From assembly GCA_937895825.1 (NCBI GenBank), contig CALBKP010000040.1, forward strand, positions 1-21,482: 21,482 nt of DNA. The letters are read 5' to 3'. The notes under the pieces were generated by a model that saw only the letters and a list, made by a program, of their open reading frames with translations, was not told the DNA's origin and ran no database searches. Each line of letters begins with the position of its first letter. Within the stretch, counting starts at the first letter, position 1. The translations under genes and the position numbers were made by a program. Shown here one piece after another: positions 7,801 through 15,169 of the stretch. The DNA comes from an uncultured Alistipes sp. (lineage in GTDB: Bacteria > Bacteroidota > Bacteroidia > Bacteroidales > Rikenellaceae).

Positions 7801-8017
7801 AACCGAGATCTTCGAGTCTATCCGCAAGGGCCACGTAAACTATGTTATTAACACCATCGATATCAACCAGCACAGCGCGCGCCTCGACGGCTACGACATC
7901 CGCCGCTGCGCCGTGGAGAACAACGTGACGATCTTCACCGCACTGGAGACCGTGAGCGTTCTGCTCGACGTATTGGAGGAGATTACGCTGGGCGTATCAA
8001 CAATTGATGCTGAATAA
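4835..8017 (+). CDS. carB: carbamoyl-phosphate synthase large subunit
   Basis: This 1060-residue subunit (E. coli 1073) makes carbamoyl phosphate from bicarbonate, ammonia and two ATP. It has the usual internal duplication. The carboxy-phosphate half starts with G-S-G-P-I-V-I-G-Q-A-A-E-F-D-Y, the oligomerisation region covers about 400-545, and the carbamate half starts near residue 547 with G-S-G-P-I-R-I-G-Q-G-V-E-F-D-Y. Both ATP-grasp halves show their E-V-N-P-R motifs. The last 130 or so residues form the MGS-like allosteric domain. There A-T-G-G-T (Thr965 and Thr968) corresponds to the UMP/IMP pocket of E. coli CarB, so nucleotide control may persist here. The start overlaps carA by 8 bases with a GGAGG at 4821-4825, one of the few Shine-Dalgarno-like sequences in the operon. 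Its stop overlaps the pyrK ATG by one base. Confidence 0.96.
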   Translation: MPKRTDIKKVMVIGSGPIVIGQAAEFDYAGTQACLALKEEGYQVILVNSNPATIMTDTHIADKVYMEPLTLEYVAKIIRYERPDAIVPGLGGQTGLNLAVQLAKKGILEECGVEILGTSFTSIEEAEDRELFKELCLRIGEPVIPSRITNSIEEGVAAAEEIGYPVVLRPAFTLGGTGGGFADNEEELRDVMRNALALSPIHQVLVEKSIKGYKEIEFEVMRDKNDTALAICSMENVDPVGIHTGDSIVVAPSQTLAHKEYSMLRSSALKLIRALKIEGGCNVQFALDPLSFKYYIIEVNPRVSRSSALASKASGYPIARVTAKVAVGMTLDEILIANTPASFEPSLDYIVTKVARFPFDKFSDASNELGTQMKATGEVMSVGRTFEEGLLKAVRSLETGVCHVYHKKFDTMSVEGILAYIRKGTDDRIYAIAELIRRGVDLLHVYDNTKIDLFFLEKLKNIVEMERVVEEGVRNAEVLYDAKRLGFSDKYIAKLWGMTESEIFLFRKEHNIFPVYKMIDTCAAEFDSKVPYLYSTYEQENESIVTNNKKIVVLGSGPIRIGQGVEFDYSTVHAIWAIREAGYEAIIINNNPETVSTDYSISDKLYFEPLTVEDVMNVIELEKPTGVVVSLGGQTAINLAKPLADLGVEIIGTGIEAINNAEDRKCFEAIMRRVGIPQPEAEAITEIERGVAAANRIGYPVLVRPSYVLGGRAMQIVSNEEALRHYLKTAVELNEDQPVLVDKYIMGKELEVDAICDGEDVFIPGIMEHVERTGIHSGDSISVYPTFSVSQKVKDTIIDYTIRLGKEIGIIGLYNIQFIADDKDMVYVIEVNPRSSRTVPFLSKATGMPMPKIATNVMLGKSLKAQGVDKVIAEEKKRWYVKTPAFSFAKIRGVDSYLSPEMKSTGEAIGYDSSLRRALYKSLQSSGMTIANYGTIFVSIADADKPRALPLIRRFYELGFNIEATGGTAKYLREHGIRTRMLKKLSEGSTEIFESIRKGHVNYVINTIDINQHSARLDGYDIRRCAVENNVTIFTALETVSVLLDVLEEITLGVSTIDAE

Positions 8018-8757
8018 TGTATAAGAAAGGAATATATACGGTTCTCAGTAACGAGCCTCTAACACCTGCGGTTTACCGTATGGTGTTGGAGGGCGATACT
8101 CAGTACATCACACACTCGGGACAGTTCATCAACATCGAGCTCGAGGGTAAGTTCTTGCGCCGACCCATCTCGGTTGCCGACTACGACGCAACGACCATCA
8201 CCATTATATATAAGGTCGTTGGACATGGTACGGAGCAGATGAGCAAGATGGAGACGGGCAAGAGGCTCGATATCCTCACAGGCCTCGGTAATGGCTTCTC
8301 GACAGATAACGACGCTCAGCGACCACTGCTTGTTGGTGGTGGCGTAGGTGTGCCGCCTATGTATAACCTATGTAAGCGACTCCTTGCCGAGGGCAAACAC
8401 CCCACGGTTATCGTTGGCTTCAATACCAAAGCTGAGGTATTCTACGCCGAGGAGTTTAAGGCCTTAGGCGTGGATGTACATATAGCTACGGCCGATGGCT
8501 CGCAGGGCATCAAGGGCTTCGTTACGGATGCCATACGTGAGGCAGGCATAGAGTTCGACTACCTCTACACCTGTGGCCCACTACCTATGCTCAAGGCGCT
8601 ATACGACGCTACGGATGTAGAGGCAGAGTTTAGCTTTGAGGAGCGCATGGGTTGCGGCTTTGGTGGTTGTATGGGTTGTACGTGCAAGACAAAGTATGGC
8701 TATAAACGTATATGCAAGGAGGGTCCGGTACTTAAACGCGATGAGATAATATGGTAA
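8017..8757 (+). CDS. pyrK: dihydroorotate dehydrogenase electron-transfer subunit
   Basis: This 246-residue flavo-iron-sulfur protein passes electrons from the class 1B dihydroorotate dehydrogenase PyrD to NAD+. It follows the ferredoxin-reductase plan: an FAD-binding barrel with R-R-P-I-S (48-52), a nucleotide-binding loop G-G-G-V-G-V-P-P (107-114), and a C-terminal 2Fe-2S cluster bound by Cys213, Cys218, Cys221 and Cys233 before the conserved E-G-P-V. Cys223 is an additional nearby cysteine. It overlaps carB by one base (TAATG) and pyrD by 7 bases, and the PyrK-PyrD pair acts as one heterotetramer. Its presence means NAD+, rather than fumarate or quinone, is the likely electron acceptor. 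Confidence 0.93.
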   Translation: MYKKGIYTVLSNEPLTPAVYRMVLEGDTQYITHSGQFINIELEGKFLRRPISVADYDATTITIIYKVVGHGTEQMSKMETGKRLDILTGLGNGFSTDNDAQRPLLVGGGVGVPPMYNLCKRLLAEGKHPTVIVGFNTKAEVFYAEEFKALGVDVHIATADGSQGIKGFVTDAIREAGIEFDYLYTCGPLPMLKALYDATDVEAEFSFEERMGCGFGGCMGCTCKTKYGYKRICKEGPVLKRDEIIW

Positions 8758-9671
8758 AGCACTACGACACAACGGTTGAGCTTTCAGGCGTAAAGCTCAT
8801 CAACCCCATAGTTCCCGCCTCGGGAACCTTTGGCTTTGGCCGCGAGTTCGCGGAGTTCTACAACCTCGACTGCCTCGGTGCAATATCTATCAAGGGTACC
8901 ACGCGCGATGCCCGCTTTGGCAACCCAACGCCACGCATTGCGGAGTGTACCTCAGGTCTCATCAACTCGGTAGGTCTGCAAAATCCAGGTATCGACAAGG
9001 TTATATCGGAGGAGTTGCCCGCTCTACGCCAGATATTCCACAACCCTATCATTGCAAACATCAGCGGTTTTTCGCTCGACGAGTATGAAGAGTGCTGCTC
9101 GAAGATTGACAAGGAGGAGCAGGTGGAGATTATCGAGGTCAACGTCTCGTGCCCCAACGTACACAACGGAGGCATGAGCTTCGGCACACAGCCCGAGGCT
9201 GCCGCCGAGGTAACACGTCGTGTAAAGGCAGTGACTACGAAGCCCGTGTATATCAAACTGAGCCCCAACGTTACGGACATCGTAGCTATTGCTCGCGCCT
9301 GCGAGGAGGCTGGTGCTGATGGTATCTGTTTGATTAACACGCTGCTTGGCATGCGTATCGACACTATGCGCCGCCGTCCCGTTATCGCCAATAAGATGGG
9401 AGGCTTCTCGGGTGATGCCATCTTCCCCGTTGCAGTACGCATGGTCTATCAGGTAGCCAATGCCTGCAAGATTCCCGTTATGGGTTGCGGTGGTGTAAGC
9501 TCTGCTTCGGATGTTATCGAGATGATGATGGCGGGTGCTACTGCCGTGCAGGTGGGTGCTGCCAACCTTAAGAATCCTTACGCTGCAAAGGAGATTGTCG
9601 AGGCACTTCCAAAGGAGATGGAGCGATTGGGCATTGAGCGTCTCAGCGACATCATAGGTATTGTAAAGTAG
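8751..9671 (+). CDS. pyrD: dihydroorotate dehydrogenase, catalytic subunit, class 1B
   Basis: This 306-residue FMN-dependent TIM-barrel enzyme oxidises dihydroorotate to orotate. The class is shown by the catalytic base Cys134 in N-V-S-C-P-N-V (class 2 enzymes use Ser), by the substrate-binding S-I-K-G-T-T (46-51) and by the partner gene pyrK immediately upstream. The FMN phosphate loop G-C-G-G-V (245-249) and the L-I-N-T-L segment (194-198) are intact. There is no N-terminal membrane extension, so it is cytosolic. The start codon lies inside the end of pyrK. A 27-base gap separates it from pyrF. Confidence 0.94.
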   Translation: MVKHYDTTVELSGVKLINPIVPASGTFGFGREFAEFYNLDCLGAISIKGTTRDARFGNPTPRIAECTSGLINSVGLQNPGIDKVISEELPALRQIFHNPIIANISGFSLDEYEECCSKIDKEEQVEIIEVNVSCPNVHNGGMSFGTQPEAAAEVTRRVKAVTTKPVYIKLSPNVTDIVAIARACEEAGADGICLINTLLGMRIDTMRRRPVIANKMGGFSGDAIFPVAVRMVYQVANACKIPVMGCGGVSSASDVIEMMMAGATAVQVGAANLKNPYAAKEIVEALPKEMERLGIERLSDIIGIVK

Positions 9672-9698
9672 AATATAATAATTTAAAAATAAGATATT

Positions 9699-10400
9699 AT
9701 GAGTAAGCGTGATGTAATTATTGCTTGCGATTTTAGCAGCAAGGAGCAGACCTTGAACTTCCTTGACAAGTTCACTGGCCGCAAGCCCTTTGTGAAGATT
9801 GGCATGGAGTTATTCTATGCCGAGGGTCCCGAGATTGTTCGCACAATCAAGGCTCGAGGTCACCGTATCTTCCTCGACCTCAAGCTCCACGATATTCCTA
9901 ACACCGTAAAGAAGGCGATGTCGGTACTCCGCAACCTCGATGTTGATATGACCAACGTACATGCTGCGGGCACCGTGGATATGATGAAGGCTGCAATCGA
10001 GGGTCTCACTCGCGAGGATGGCACACGCCCCTTGCTTATTGCCGTGACACAGCTCACCTCTACATCGGAGGAGCGTATGCAGAAGGAGTTGCTCATCAGT
10101 GCATCAATCAACGACACCATTGTTAAGTATGCAGAAAATGCAAAGGCAGCTGGTCTTGATGGCGTAGTATGCTCGCCTCTTGAGGCTGCTATGGTAAAGG
10201 ATGCGTGCGGTAATGAGTTTATGACCGTAACGCCAGGTGTTCGCTTTGCTGATGGCGACGTAGGTGATCAGGTGCGTGTAACCACGCCCGAGCGTGCTAA
10301 GGAGATAGGCTCGGACTTTATCGTTGTTGGTCGTCCTATCACGGCTGCTGACGATCCAGTGGCTGCCTACGAGCGTTGCATGCGCGAGTTTGCTGAGTAA
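9699..10400 (+). CDS. pyrF: orotidine 5'-phosphate decarboxylase
   Basis: This 233-residue enzyme performs the last step, OMP to UMP plus CO2. The catalytic signature D60-L-K62-L-H-D65-I-P-N-T-V is present, as are the N-terminal A-C-D-F-S (9-13), K-I-G (33-35) and the phosphate-binding V-G-R-P-I-T near residue 205. Length and motifs match the common bacterial PyrF and not the longer form found in many Bacteroidetes and actinobacteria. The leader between pyrD and pyrF is AT-rich without a Shine-Dalgarno sequence. The gene order pyrD-pyrF-pyrE places the final three reactions side by side. Confidence 0.94.
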   Translation: MSKRDVIIACDFSSKEQTLNFLDKFTGRKPFVKIGMELFYAEGPEIVRTIKARGHRIFLDLKLHDIPNTVKKAMSVLRNLDVDMTNVHAAGTVDMMKAAIEGLTREDGTRPLLIAVTQLTSTSEERMQKELLISASINDTIVKYAENAKAAGLDGVVCSPLEAAMVKDACGNEFMTVTPGVRFADGDVGDQVRVTTPERAKEIGSDFIVVGRPITAADDPVAAYERCMREFAE

Positions 10401-10428
10401 TTATTAACATACTAAAATTCAGAATATT

Positions 10429-11058
10429 ATGGAAAAGAAGATAGCAAAAGACCTTTTGTCAATTGGCGCAGTATTCCTCCGCCCCGAGCAGCCCTTCACT
10501 TGGGCAAGTGGCATCAAGAGCCCCATCTATTGCGATAACCGCCTTACGCTCACGGCTCCCGAGGTGCGCAACCACGTGGAGGAGGGCCTCGCAGAGCTTA
10601 TCCGCAAGCACTACCCTGAGGGAGAGGTGCTTATGGGTACATCGACTGCCGGTATCGCTCACGCTGCCATCACCGCAACAATACTTAACCTCCCAATGGG
10701 CTACGTACGCTCAGGCTCTAAGGACCACGGTCGCGGTAACCAGATCGAAGGTAAGTTAGAGAAGGGACAGAAGGTTGTCGTTGTCGAGGATCTTATCTCT
10801 ACCGCAGGTAGCTGCATAGAGGTTGTCGAGGCTTTGCGTAACGCTGGCGCTGATGTTTTGGGCATCGTTAGCATCTTCACCTACGGCATGCAGAAGGGCT
10901 TGGATCGCTTGGCTGCTGCCGAGGCTAAGAACTACTCGCTCTCAAATCTCGACGCACTGGTAGAGGTTGCAGCTGAGGAGGGTTACATCAAGGCTGAAGA
11001 CAAGGAGCGTATCCTTAAGTTCAGAAACAACCCTTCGGATGAGAGCTGGATTAAGTAA
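10429..11058 (+). CDS. pyrE: orotate phosphoribosyltransferase
   Basis: This 209-residue type I phosphoribosyltransferase joins orotate and PRPP to give OMP. The PRPP-binding motif V-V-V-V-E-D-L-I-S-T-A-G-S covers residues 117-129. The flexible catalytic loop K-D-H-G-R-G-N-Q-I-E-G covers 98-108. The orotate-binding start F-T-W-A-S-G-I-K-S-P-I-Y (23-34) is conserved. The gene is 28 bases after pyrF and 24 bases before pyrB, in AT-rich gaps. No fusion to pyrF is seen, and both are full-length separate enzymes. Confidence 0.95.
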   Translation: MEKKIAKDLLSIGAVFLRPEQPFTWASGIKSPIYCDNRLTLTAPEVRNHVEEGLAELIRKHYPEGEVLMGTSTAGIAHAAITATILNLPMGYVRSGSKDHGRGNQIEGKLEKGQKVVVVEDLISTAGSCIEVVEALRNAGADVLGIVSIFTYGMQKGLDRLAAAEAKNYSLSNLDALVEVAAEEGYIKAEDKERILKFRNNPSDESWIK

Positions 11059-11082
11059 CTATTATATATTAGGTATATAGAG

Positions 11083-12150
11083 ATGAAGCATTTGATTGAC
11101 CCCACAGACCTCTCCGTGAACGAGATTGCGGAGATCATAGCCTTGGCCGAAGATATCATCGCCAACCGTGCGAAGTATAGCGAGGTATGCCGCGGCAAGA
11201 AGCTCGCCACGTTATTCTACGAGCCGAGCACACGTACACGTCTAAGCTTCACATCGGCGATGATGGAACTTGGTGGTAATGTCATTGGTTTTGCCGATGC
11301 AAAGAGTTCGTCGGTATCTAAGGGTGAGACCGTGCAGGATACCGTAAGGGTCATCAACTGCTTTGCCGACATTATCGCTATGCGCCACAAGGTCGAGGGA
11401 GCACCACTTGCCGCAACAGAGGTGTCACGCACACCTATTATCAACGCTGGCGATGGTTCACACAGCCACCCTACGCAGACGATGACCGACCTGCTCACCA
11501 TCAAGCGCGAGCTCGGTACGCTGAACAACCTGACGATTGGTCTTGTCGGCGACCTCAAGTATGGCCGCACGGTACACTCGCTCATCAAGGCGATGACACG
11601 CTACGAGAACACCAAGTTCATACTTATCTCACCTCCAGAGTTGGCACTGCCAGACTATATCAAGCATGACGTATGCGACCGCTATGGCGTGGAGTATCGC
11701 GAGTCGTCGGACATTGAGAGCGTTATTGGCGACGTAGACATCCTCTATATGACCCGCGTGCAGCAGGAGCGTTTTACTGATTTGGAGGAGTACGAGCGCG
11801 TGAAGGATTGCTTCGTTCTGGATGCCGCCAAGATGCGCGGAGCTAAGGAGCATATGGCAGTACTTCACCCACTGCCTCGCGTCAATGAGATTGCGATTGA
11901 CGTGGATGCTGACCCTCGCGCAGCATACTTCCGTCAGGTGGAGAATGGCAAGTTTGTACGAATGGCTCTTATCCTTAAGCTTCTGGAGTGGCAGGATGAT
12001 GCATCGCGCACGTTCGACCACGGCGGCGAGGCTATGGCGTGCAAGTGTTCCAACCCGCTATGTATCTCGAACCTCGAACCCGTGCGTCCACGCTTCGAGC
12101 GTGTGGAGGATATCGTGCGCTGCGTCTACTGCGAGTGGGAAGCGCGATAG
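11083..12150 (+). CDS. pyrB: aspartate carbamoyltransferase with C-terminal PyrI-like zinc domain
   Basis: Residues 1 to about 305 are a normal ATCase catalytic chain that joins carbamoyl phosphate and aspartate. S-T-R-T-R (49-53) binds carbamoyl phosphate, and H-P-T-Q (129-132) and H-P-L-P-R are conserved. The protein is 355 residues, about 45 longer than E. coli PyrB (around 310). The extra tail aligns with the zinc domain of the regulatory subunit PyrI: Cys322-x4-Cys327, then I-S-N-L-E-P-V (PyrI has I-S-H-A-E-P-V), then Cys347-x2-Cys350-E. The roughly 100-residue nucleotide-binding domain that precedes this in PyrI is missing, and no pyrI gene lies in the window. A further Cys320 is present. 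I infer a zinc-stabilised ATCase without classic CTP/ATP control. It is the last gene of the operon. Confidence 0.95.
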   Translation: MKHLIDPTDLSVNEIAEIIALAEDIIANRAKYSEVCRGKKLATLFYEPSTRTRLSFTSAMMELGGNVIGFADAKSSSVSKGETVQDTVRVINCFADIIAMRHKVEGAPLAATEVSRTPIINAGDGSHSHPTQTMTDLLTIKRELGTLNNLTIGLVGDLKYGRTVHSLIKAMTRYENTKFILISPPELALPDYIKHDVCDRYGVEYRESSDIESVIGDVDILYMTRVQQERFTDLEEYERVKDCFVLDAAKMRGAKEHMAVLHPLPRVNEIAIDVDADPRAAYFRQVENGKFVRMALILKLLEWQDDASRTFDHGGEAMACKCSNPLCISNLEPVRPRFERVEDIVRCVYCEWEAR

Positions 12151-12188
12151 CAAAGTAGTAAAAACGTAGGTACGCCTACAAAACAGCG

Positions 12189-12232
12189 AATAGTAGTAAC
12201 AGATATTGAGTCTGTTACTACTATTTTATTTT
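12189..12232 (+). terminator. terminator of the pyr operon
   Basis: A perfect 15-bp inverted repeat (12189-12203 with 12211-12225) with a 7-base loop runs into TTTTATTTT at 12224-12232. It begins 38 bases after the pyrB stop. A smaller hairpin, GTAGG/CCTAC around TACG (12166-12179), lies between the stop and the terminator. Confidence 0.92.
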
Positions 12233-12396
12233 AACATACTAAATATCTGATATACAATAAATCAACAGCACCACACAGACGACGCGCGTAACTCATTGAT
12301 AATCAGCACTATGAAAAACTTATCAAAATAACCTTTGTAACAGATTAATTATCAACGTGTTACAAAACGAATCTGGAAATAAAAAAGGCTCTAAAA

Positions 12397-12428
12397 TTTG
12401 GAAATAGCCAGCTACGTGTGTAACTTTG
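12397..12428 (+). promoter_or_regulatory. promoter of the exported-protein operon
   Basis: TTTG (12397-12400), exactly 20 bases, then TAACTTTG (12421-12428) is a full match to the Bacteroidetes promoter. The ATG at 12454 follows after about 25 bases. Apart from this promoter and the pyr terminator I see nothing in the gap 12233-12453, which is AT-rich. Confidence 0.75.
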
Positions 12429-12453
12429 CAAAAGGAAATCAATCAAAAAAGCT

Positions 12454-13182
12454 ATGAGATACCACCAACTTAGATTATGTAGCATCGTGCTTGTGCTCCT
12501 CGCTATAGTGGCGACAGCCGAGGAGTCGAGTGCGCAATACAGCTACAAATTTCACGACTCGTTAGGTACCTACGAGGTACGATTCACGCCAGCGTCCGAG
12601 AGCTCGCGATTCACACAATCTCACACGAAACCTCTGTTACCACGCACACACGAGATACGCCTCTCGACATCGTACGGAGGAACAACGTGGTCGGGAGAGG
12701 TAGCGAACACCTTTGATGTTGAATACTACGGCGATGCACTCACCACACCGGTATTTCGTGGTCCTTCGCACCGCTACACCCTGACACTCGACTACGGCTA
12801 CTGGGTAAACGAGTGGCTGAGTATCGGAGCAAGTGTCACCTATATGGCAGGACTGCGCAACCTATACAACAGTAGCACGCAGGCGCGCGTGCTTACCATA
12901 CACGACGATAACCTGAGCATTATGCCTATCGCGCGTTTTGCGTGGTATCGTCGCGGCATAGTTCAGCTATACTCGAGCGCGGGAGTAGGCCTCGGACTTA
13001 ACCTCTGGAATCGCTACTACTACGGCCGCGAAGTGATGACGGAATTTTATTGCGCCTTCGACTTTAAGCCGTTGGGCATATCGGTAGGTCGCAAGTGGTT
13101 CGGATTCGTAGAGGTAGGCTACGGCTCACGTGGCATAGTAAACGCCGGATTTGGCGTACGTATCAACAATAAAACGAGATAG
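12454..13182 (+). CDS. exported beta-barrel-like protein, paralogue of next gene
   Basis: The 242-residue protein begins with a signal peptide (hydrophobic residues about 8-22, likely cleavage after S-S-A27). The rest alternates polar and aromatic/hydrophobic residues with many Tyr, Trp and Gly, and ends in strand-like segments (F-G-F-V-E-V-G-Y-G, A-G-F-G-V-R-I-N). This pattern is typical of small outer membrane beta-barrels of Bacteroidetes. I cannot name a family. Its C-terminal half matches the next protein at several blocks, including Y-S-S, S-V-G-R-K and G-(F/Y)-V-E-(V/I)-G, so the two arose by duplication. It is the first gene of a three-gene operon; the next ORF begins 2 bases after its stop. 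Confidence 0.75.
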   Translation: MRYHQLRLCSIVLVLLAIVATAEESSAQYSYKFHDSLGTYEVRFTPASESSRFTQSHTKPLLPRTHEIRLSTSYGGTTWSGEVANTFDVEYYGDALTTPVFRGPSHRYTLTLDYGYWVNEWLSIGASVTYMAGLRNLYNSSTQARVLTIHDDNLSIMPIARFAWYRRGIVQLYSSAGVGLGLNLWNRYYYGREVMTEFYCAFDFKPLGISVGRKWFGFVEVGYGSRGIVNAGFGVRINNKTR

Positions 13183-13184
13183 TT

Positions 13185-13904
13185 ATGATGGCAAAATTAC
13201 GATATATTATGGTGGTGGCGGCGATACTCTGCGCAGCACCACTCTTTGCTCAGGAGGTAATTAGCGACGAGCTTATCTACGATCGTGTATCGGGCTATAT
13301 GGTCGACGCCGAGAGCTACAACATAGTACCTGAGCGACCAACGAAGAATATTCAGGAGATACGCCACAGACACACCCTGCGCCTCAGCTACGGAGCACCG
13401 GGTCTATTCTCGGAGTATATGCTCGGCAACGTGGCTGTTGTATGCGACTGCGCCATATACCAGAACTACCCGAACACCATCGAGCTTATGCGTCATAGCA
13501 CAAGCCCGATGCGTCAACTCTCGACACTTAGCCTGCAATATGCCTACTGCATAAAGCCAGGCTTCTGGCTCGGAGCGAAGGGTGCGTTTGCGGGCGTGTG
13601 GCAGTATGAGTATGACACCATCACAGGAGAGAGGCTCTACGAGAACAACATCTACAACGTGGCGGCTATGCTCGATGCTCAGATAGCGTGGCTACGTCGC
13701 GACATCGTGGAGATGTATTCATCGCTAAGCGTGGGACTTATGGCTCATATCGAGCGTGCAAACGGTGGCCTAATACCGATGTTCGATGCTGTCTTTGTAG
13801 GCCTCAGTGTAGGACGTAAGGTATATGGCTACGTGGAGATTGGCGCGGGCATAGGAGGATCGGTACGCGGTGGTATAGGCATAAGGTTTAATTCTAACAA
13901 GTAG
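13185..13904 (+). CDS. exported beta-barrel-like protein, paralogue of previous gene
   Basis: The 239-residue protein has a signal peptide ending near F-A22 before Q-E-V. Its body has the same strand-rich composition as its upstream neighbour. Shared blocks include R-L-S near residue 65, the W/L-R-R-(G/D)-I-V-x-x-Y-S-S segment and the end block G-(I/L)-S-V-G-R-K-x-x-G-(F/Y)-V-E-(V/I)-G. Outer membrane localisation is inferred from this pattern. Two adjacent ATG codons (13185 and 13188) can serve as start. The lipoprotein gene follows after 6 bases, so the three products probably act at the same cell-surface site. Function is unknown. Confidence 0.75.
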   Translation: MMAKLRYIMVVAAILCAAPLFAQEVISDELIYDRVSGYMVDAESYNIVPERPTKNIQEIRHRHTLRLSYGAPGLFSEYMLGNVAVVCDCAIYQNYPNTIELMRHSTSPMRQLSTLSLQYAYCIKPGFWLGAKGAFAGVWQYEYDTITGERLYENNIYNVAAMLDAQIAWLRRDIVEMYSSLSVGLMAHIERANGGLIPMFDAVFVGLSVGRKVYGYVEIGAGIGGSVRGGIGIRFNSNK

Positions 13905-13910
13905 AAGATT

Positions 13911-14654
13911 ATGAGAAGAACGATAATACTTTGCATCGCAGCAATCGTTGCGCTCAGCGCGTGTACGGTCAACGAGGGCGAAAAGCACAATCCCATTCAG
14001 ATAGGTCGCGGCATAGCCACGTGGACACAGGAGCACATCCGATACATCAACTATAGCCTCTATCAGATAAGCGTCGTTGACCACTACCTTGCCACCGACC
14101 CCGCGTTACGCAAGGAGGAGATGGGCAACGACATCAAGAACCTTATCATCGAGCGCGACGAGGCAACGGGCGTGATTCGAGTGGGCAGTAGCTATGACGA
14201 TGGTGCCACCGTCTATTACTCTATGACCATTGCCACGGACGGGCGACTACTCTCGGAGGGTGGCACGTGGAGCGTCAATAATAATCAGTATGTAGTTGCA
14301 ACCAATAGCGATGGTATGACAGCTACGATTACCAACGACTATAAAGCAGACCTTCCCACGAAGGTACGTGCAAAGCTCACGTTCGAAGAGTTTTGCTACG
14401 AGCCAAACAAGGGTGCAAGATTTACGTATAACGGAGCGATAAAGATTGAGGAGCAAGCGACCTATAAGCATATGTTAGCGATAGATATCATCGAGAGCAT
14501 CGAGTACAAAGGACGTAGGATTGCCGCTGGCGAACTCGACGTGGACTATAACTACTCGGCAAATGACCATATCGACGAGGTTTATATGGCCTACGATGAC
14601 AGTGGCGAGATTAAGGTAGACTTCCTCGGCGAGAGCTGCACGGTGCATCAGTAG
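13911..14654 (+). CDS. lipoprotein of unknown function
   Basis: The 247-residue protein carries a clear lipoprotein signal: basic start, hydrophobic core, and lipobox L-S-A-C with Cys18. The mature part is rich in Asp, Glu, Tyr and Thr, with no membrane segment and no motif that I recognise. As the third gene of the operon with two barrel-like proteins, it may be their periplasmic or surface partner. The AAACAGCTGTTT palindrome just after the stop (14659-14670) has no loop or U-run and is not a convincing terminator. Confidence 0.75.
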   Translation: MRRTIILCIAAIVALSACTVNEGEKHNPIQIGRGIATWTQEHIRYINYSLYQISVVDHYLATDPALRKEEMGNDIKNLIIERDEATGVIRVGSSYDDGATVYYSMTIATDGRLLSEGGTWSVNNNQYVVATNSDGMTATITNDYKADLPTKVRAKLTFEEFCYEPNKGARFTYNGAIKIEEQATYKHMLAIDIIESIEYKGRRIAAGELDVDYNYSANDHIDEVYMAYDDSGEIKVDFLGESCTVHQ

Positions 14655-14748
14655 CCTAAAACAGCTGTTTCACACTCTACGAATGGCGTTTCACCTCGAT
14701 ATATTGTCAACTCAACGAAGGAAAGGCATAGATTTATCCTATCGAGTA

Positions 14749-14756
14749 TAACTTTG
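14749..14756 (+). promoter_or_regulatory. putative -7 element for the gene at 14788
   Basis: TAACTTTG matches TAnnTTTG and is identical to the -7 element at 12421-12428. No TTG lies 20 bases upstream, so the -33 part is weak. It gives a leader of about 25-30 bases. Confidence 0.45.
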
Positions 14757-14787
14757 TATTGAACAAAACCTCTAAAACCTATAAGCT

Positions 14788-15168
14788 ATGAGAAGAGTTA
14801 CTACCCTATTAATTGCAATCATCAGCTGCGCTACGCTATATGCCGAGCAGCCCTACAAAGCCTACTGCACAATAACCACCCTGCACGATGCAGCATCGCG
14901 CGTGGAGGTAGACTATGGCCAAGAGGACTTAACGAAGAACTACCTCGTCGATGAAGAAGGGAGGGCATTAAAGTATCATTCAACCGCTATTGCAGCCAAC
15001 ACCCTCTCCAAGCTCGGTTGGGTGTATGAGGATAGCTACGTTGTGGGCGAGGACAATATTCGATGTGTATGGGTGATGTCAAAACTGGTTACCGATGATA
15101 GTCAGATAACCGAGGGATTTATGACACGTAAGATGTACGAAGATGGCGACGAGCGCCCTCTGAAATAG
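14788..15168 (+). CDS. small exported protein, unknown function
   Basis: The 126-residue protein has a signal peptide with probable cleavage after L-Y-A19. The mature part starts E-Q-P-Y-K and is short, soluble-looking and acidic at the C-terminus. It has two Cys residues in the mature chain. I do not recognise a family. It has its own -7 element upstream and ends one base from the stop of the convergent DUF3575 gene. The mature N-termini of these two facing genes are alike (A-E-Q-P-Y-K and A-E-Q-P-F-K), although the rest does not match. Confidence 0.65.
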   Translation: MRRVTTLLIAIISCATLYAEQPYKAYCTITTLHDAASRVEVDYGQEDLTKNYLVDEEGRALKYHSTAIAANTLSKLGWVYEDSYVVGEDNIRCVWVMSKLVTDDSQITEGFMTRKMYEDGDERPLK

Positions 15169-15169
15169 C

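Noticed and set aside
14659..14670. Perfect 12-base palindrome AAACAGCTGTTT after the lipoprotein gene.
   Set aside because: It has no loop for a terminator hairpin and no T-run. It could be a protein-binding site, but it is single and far from a promoter, so no call is made.
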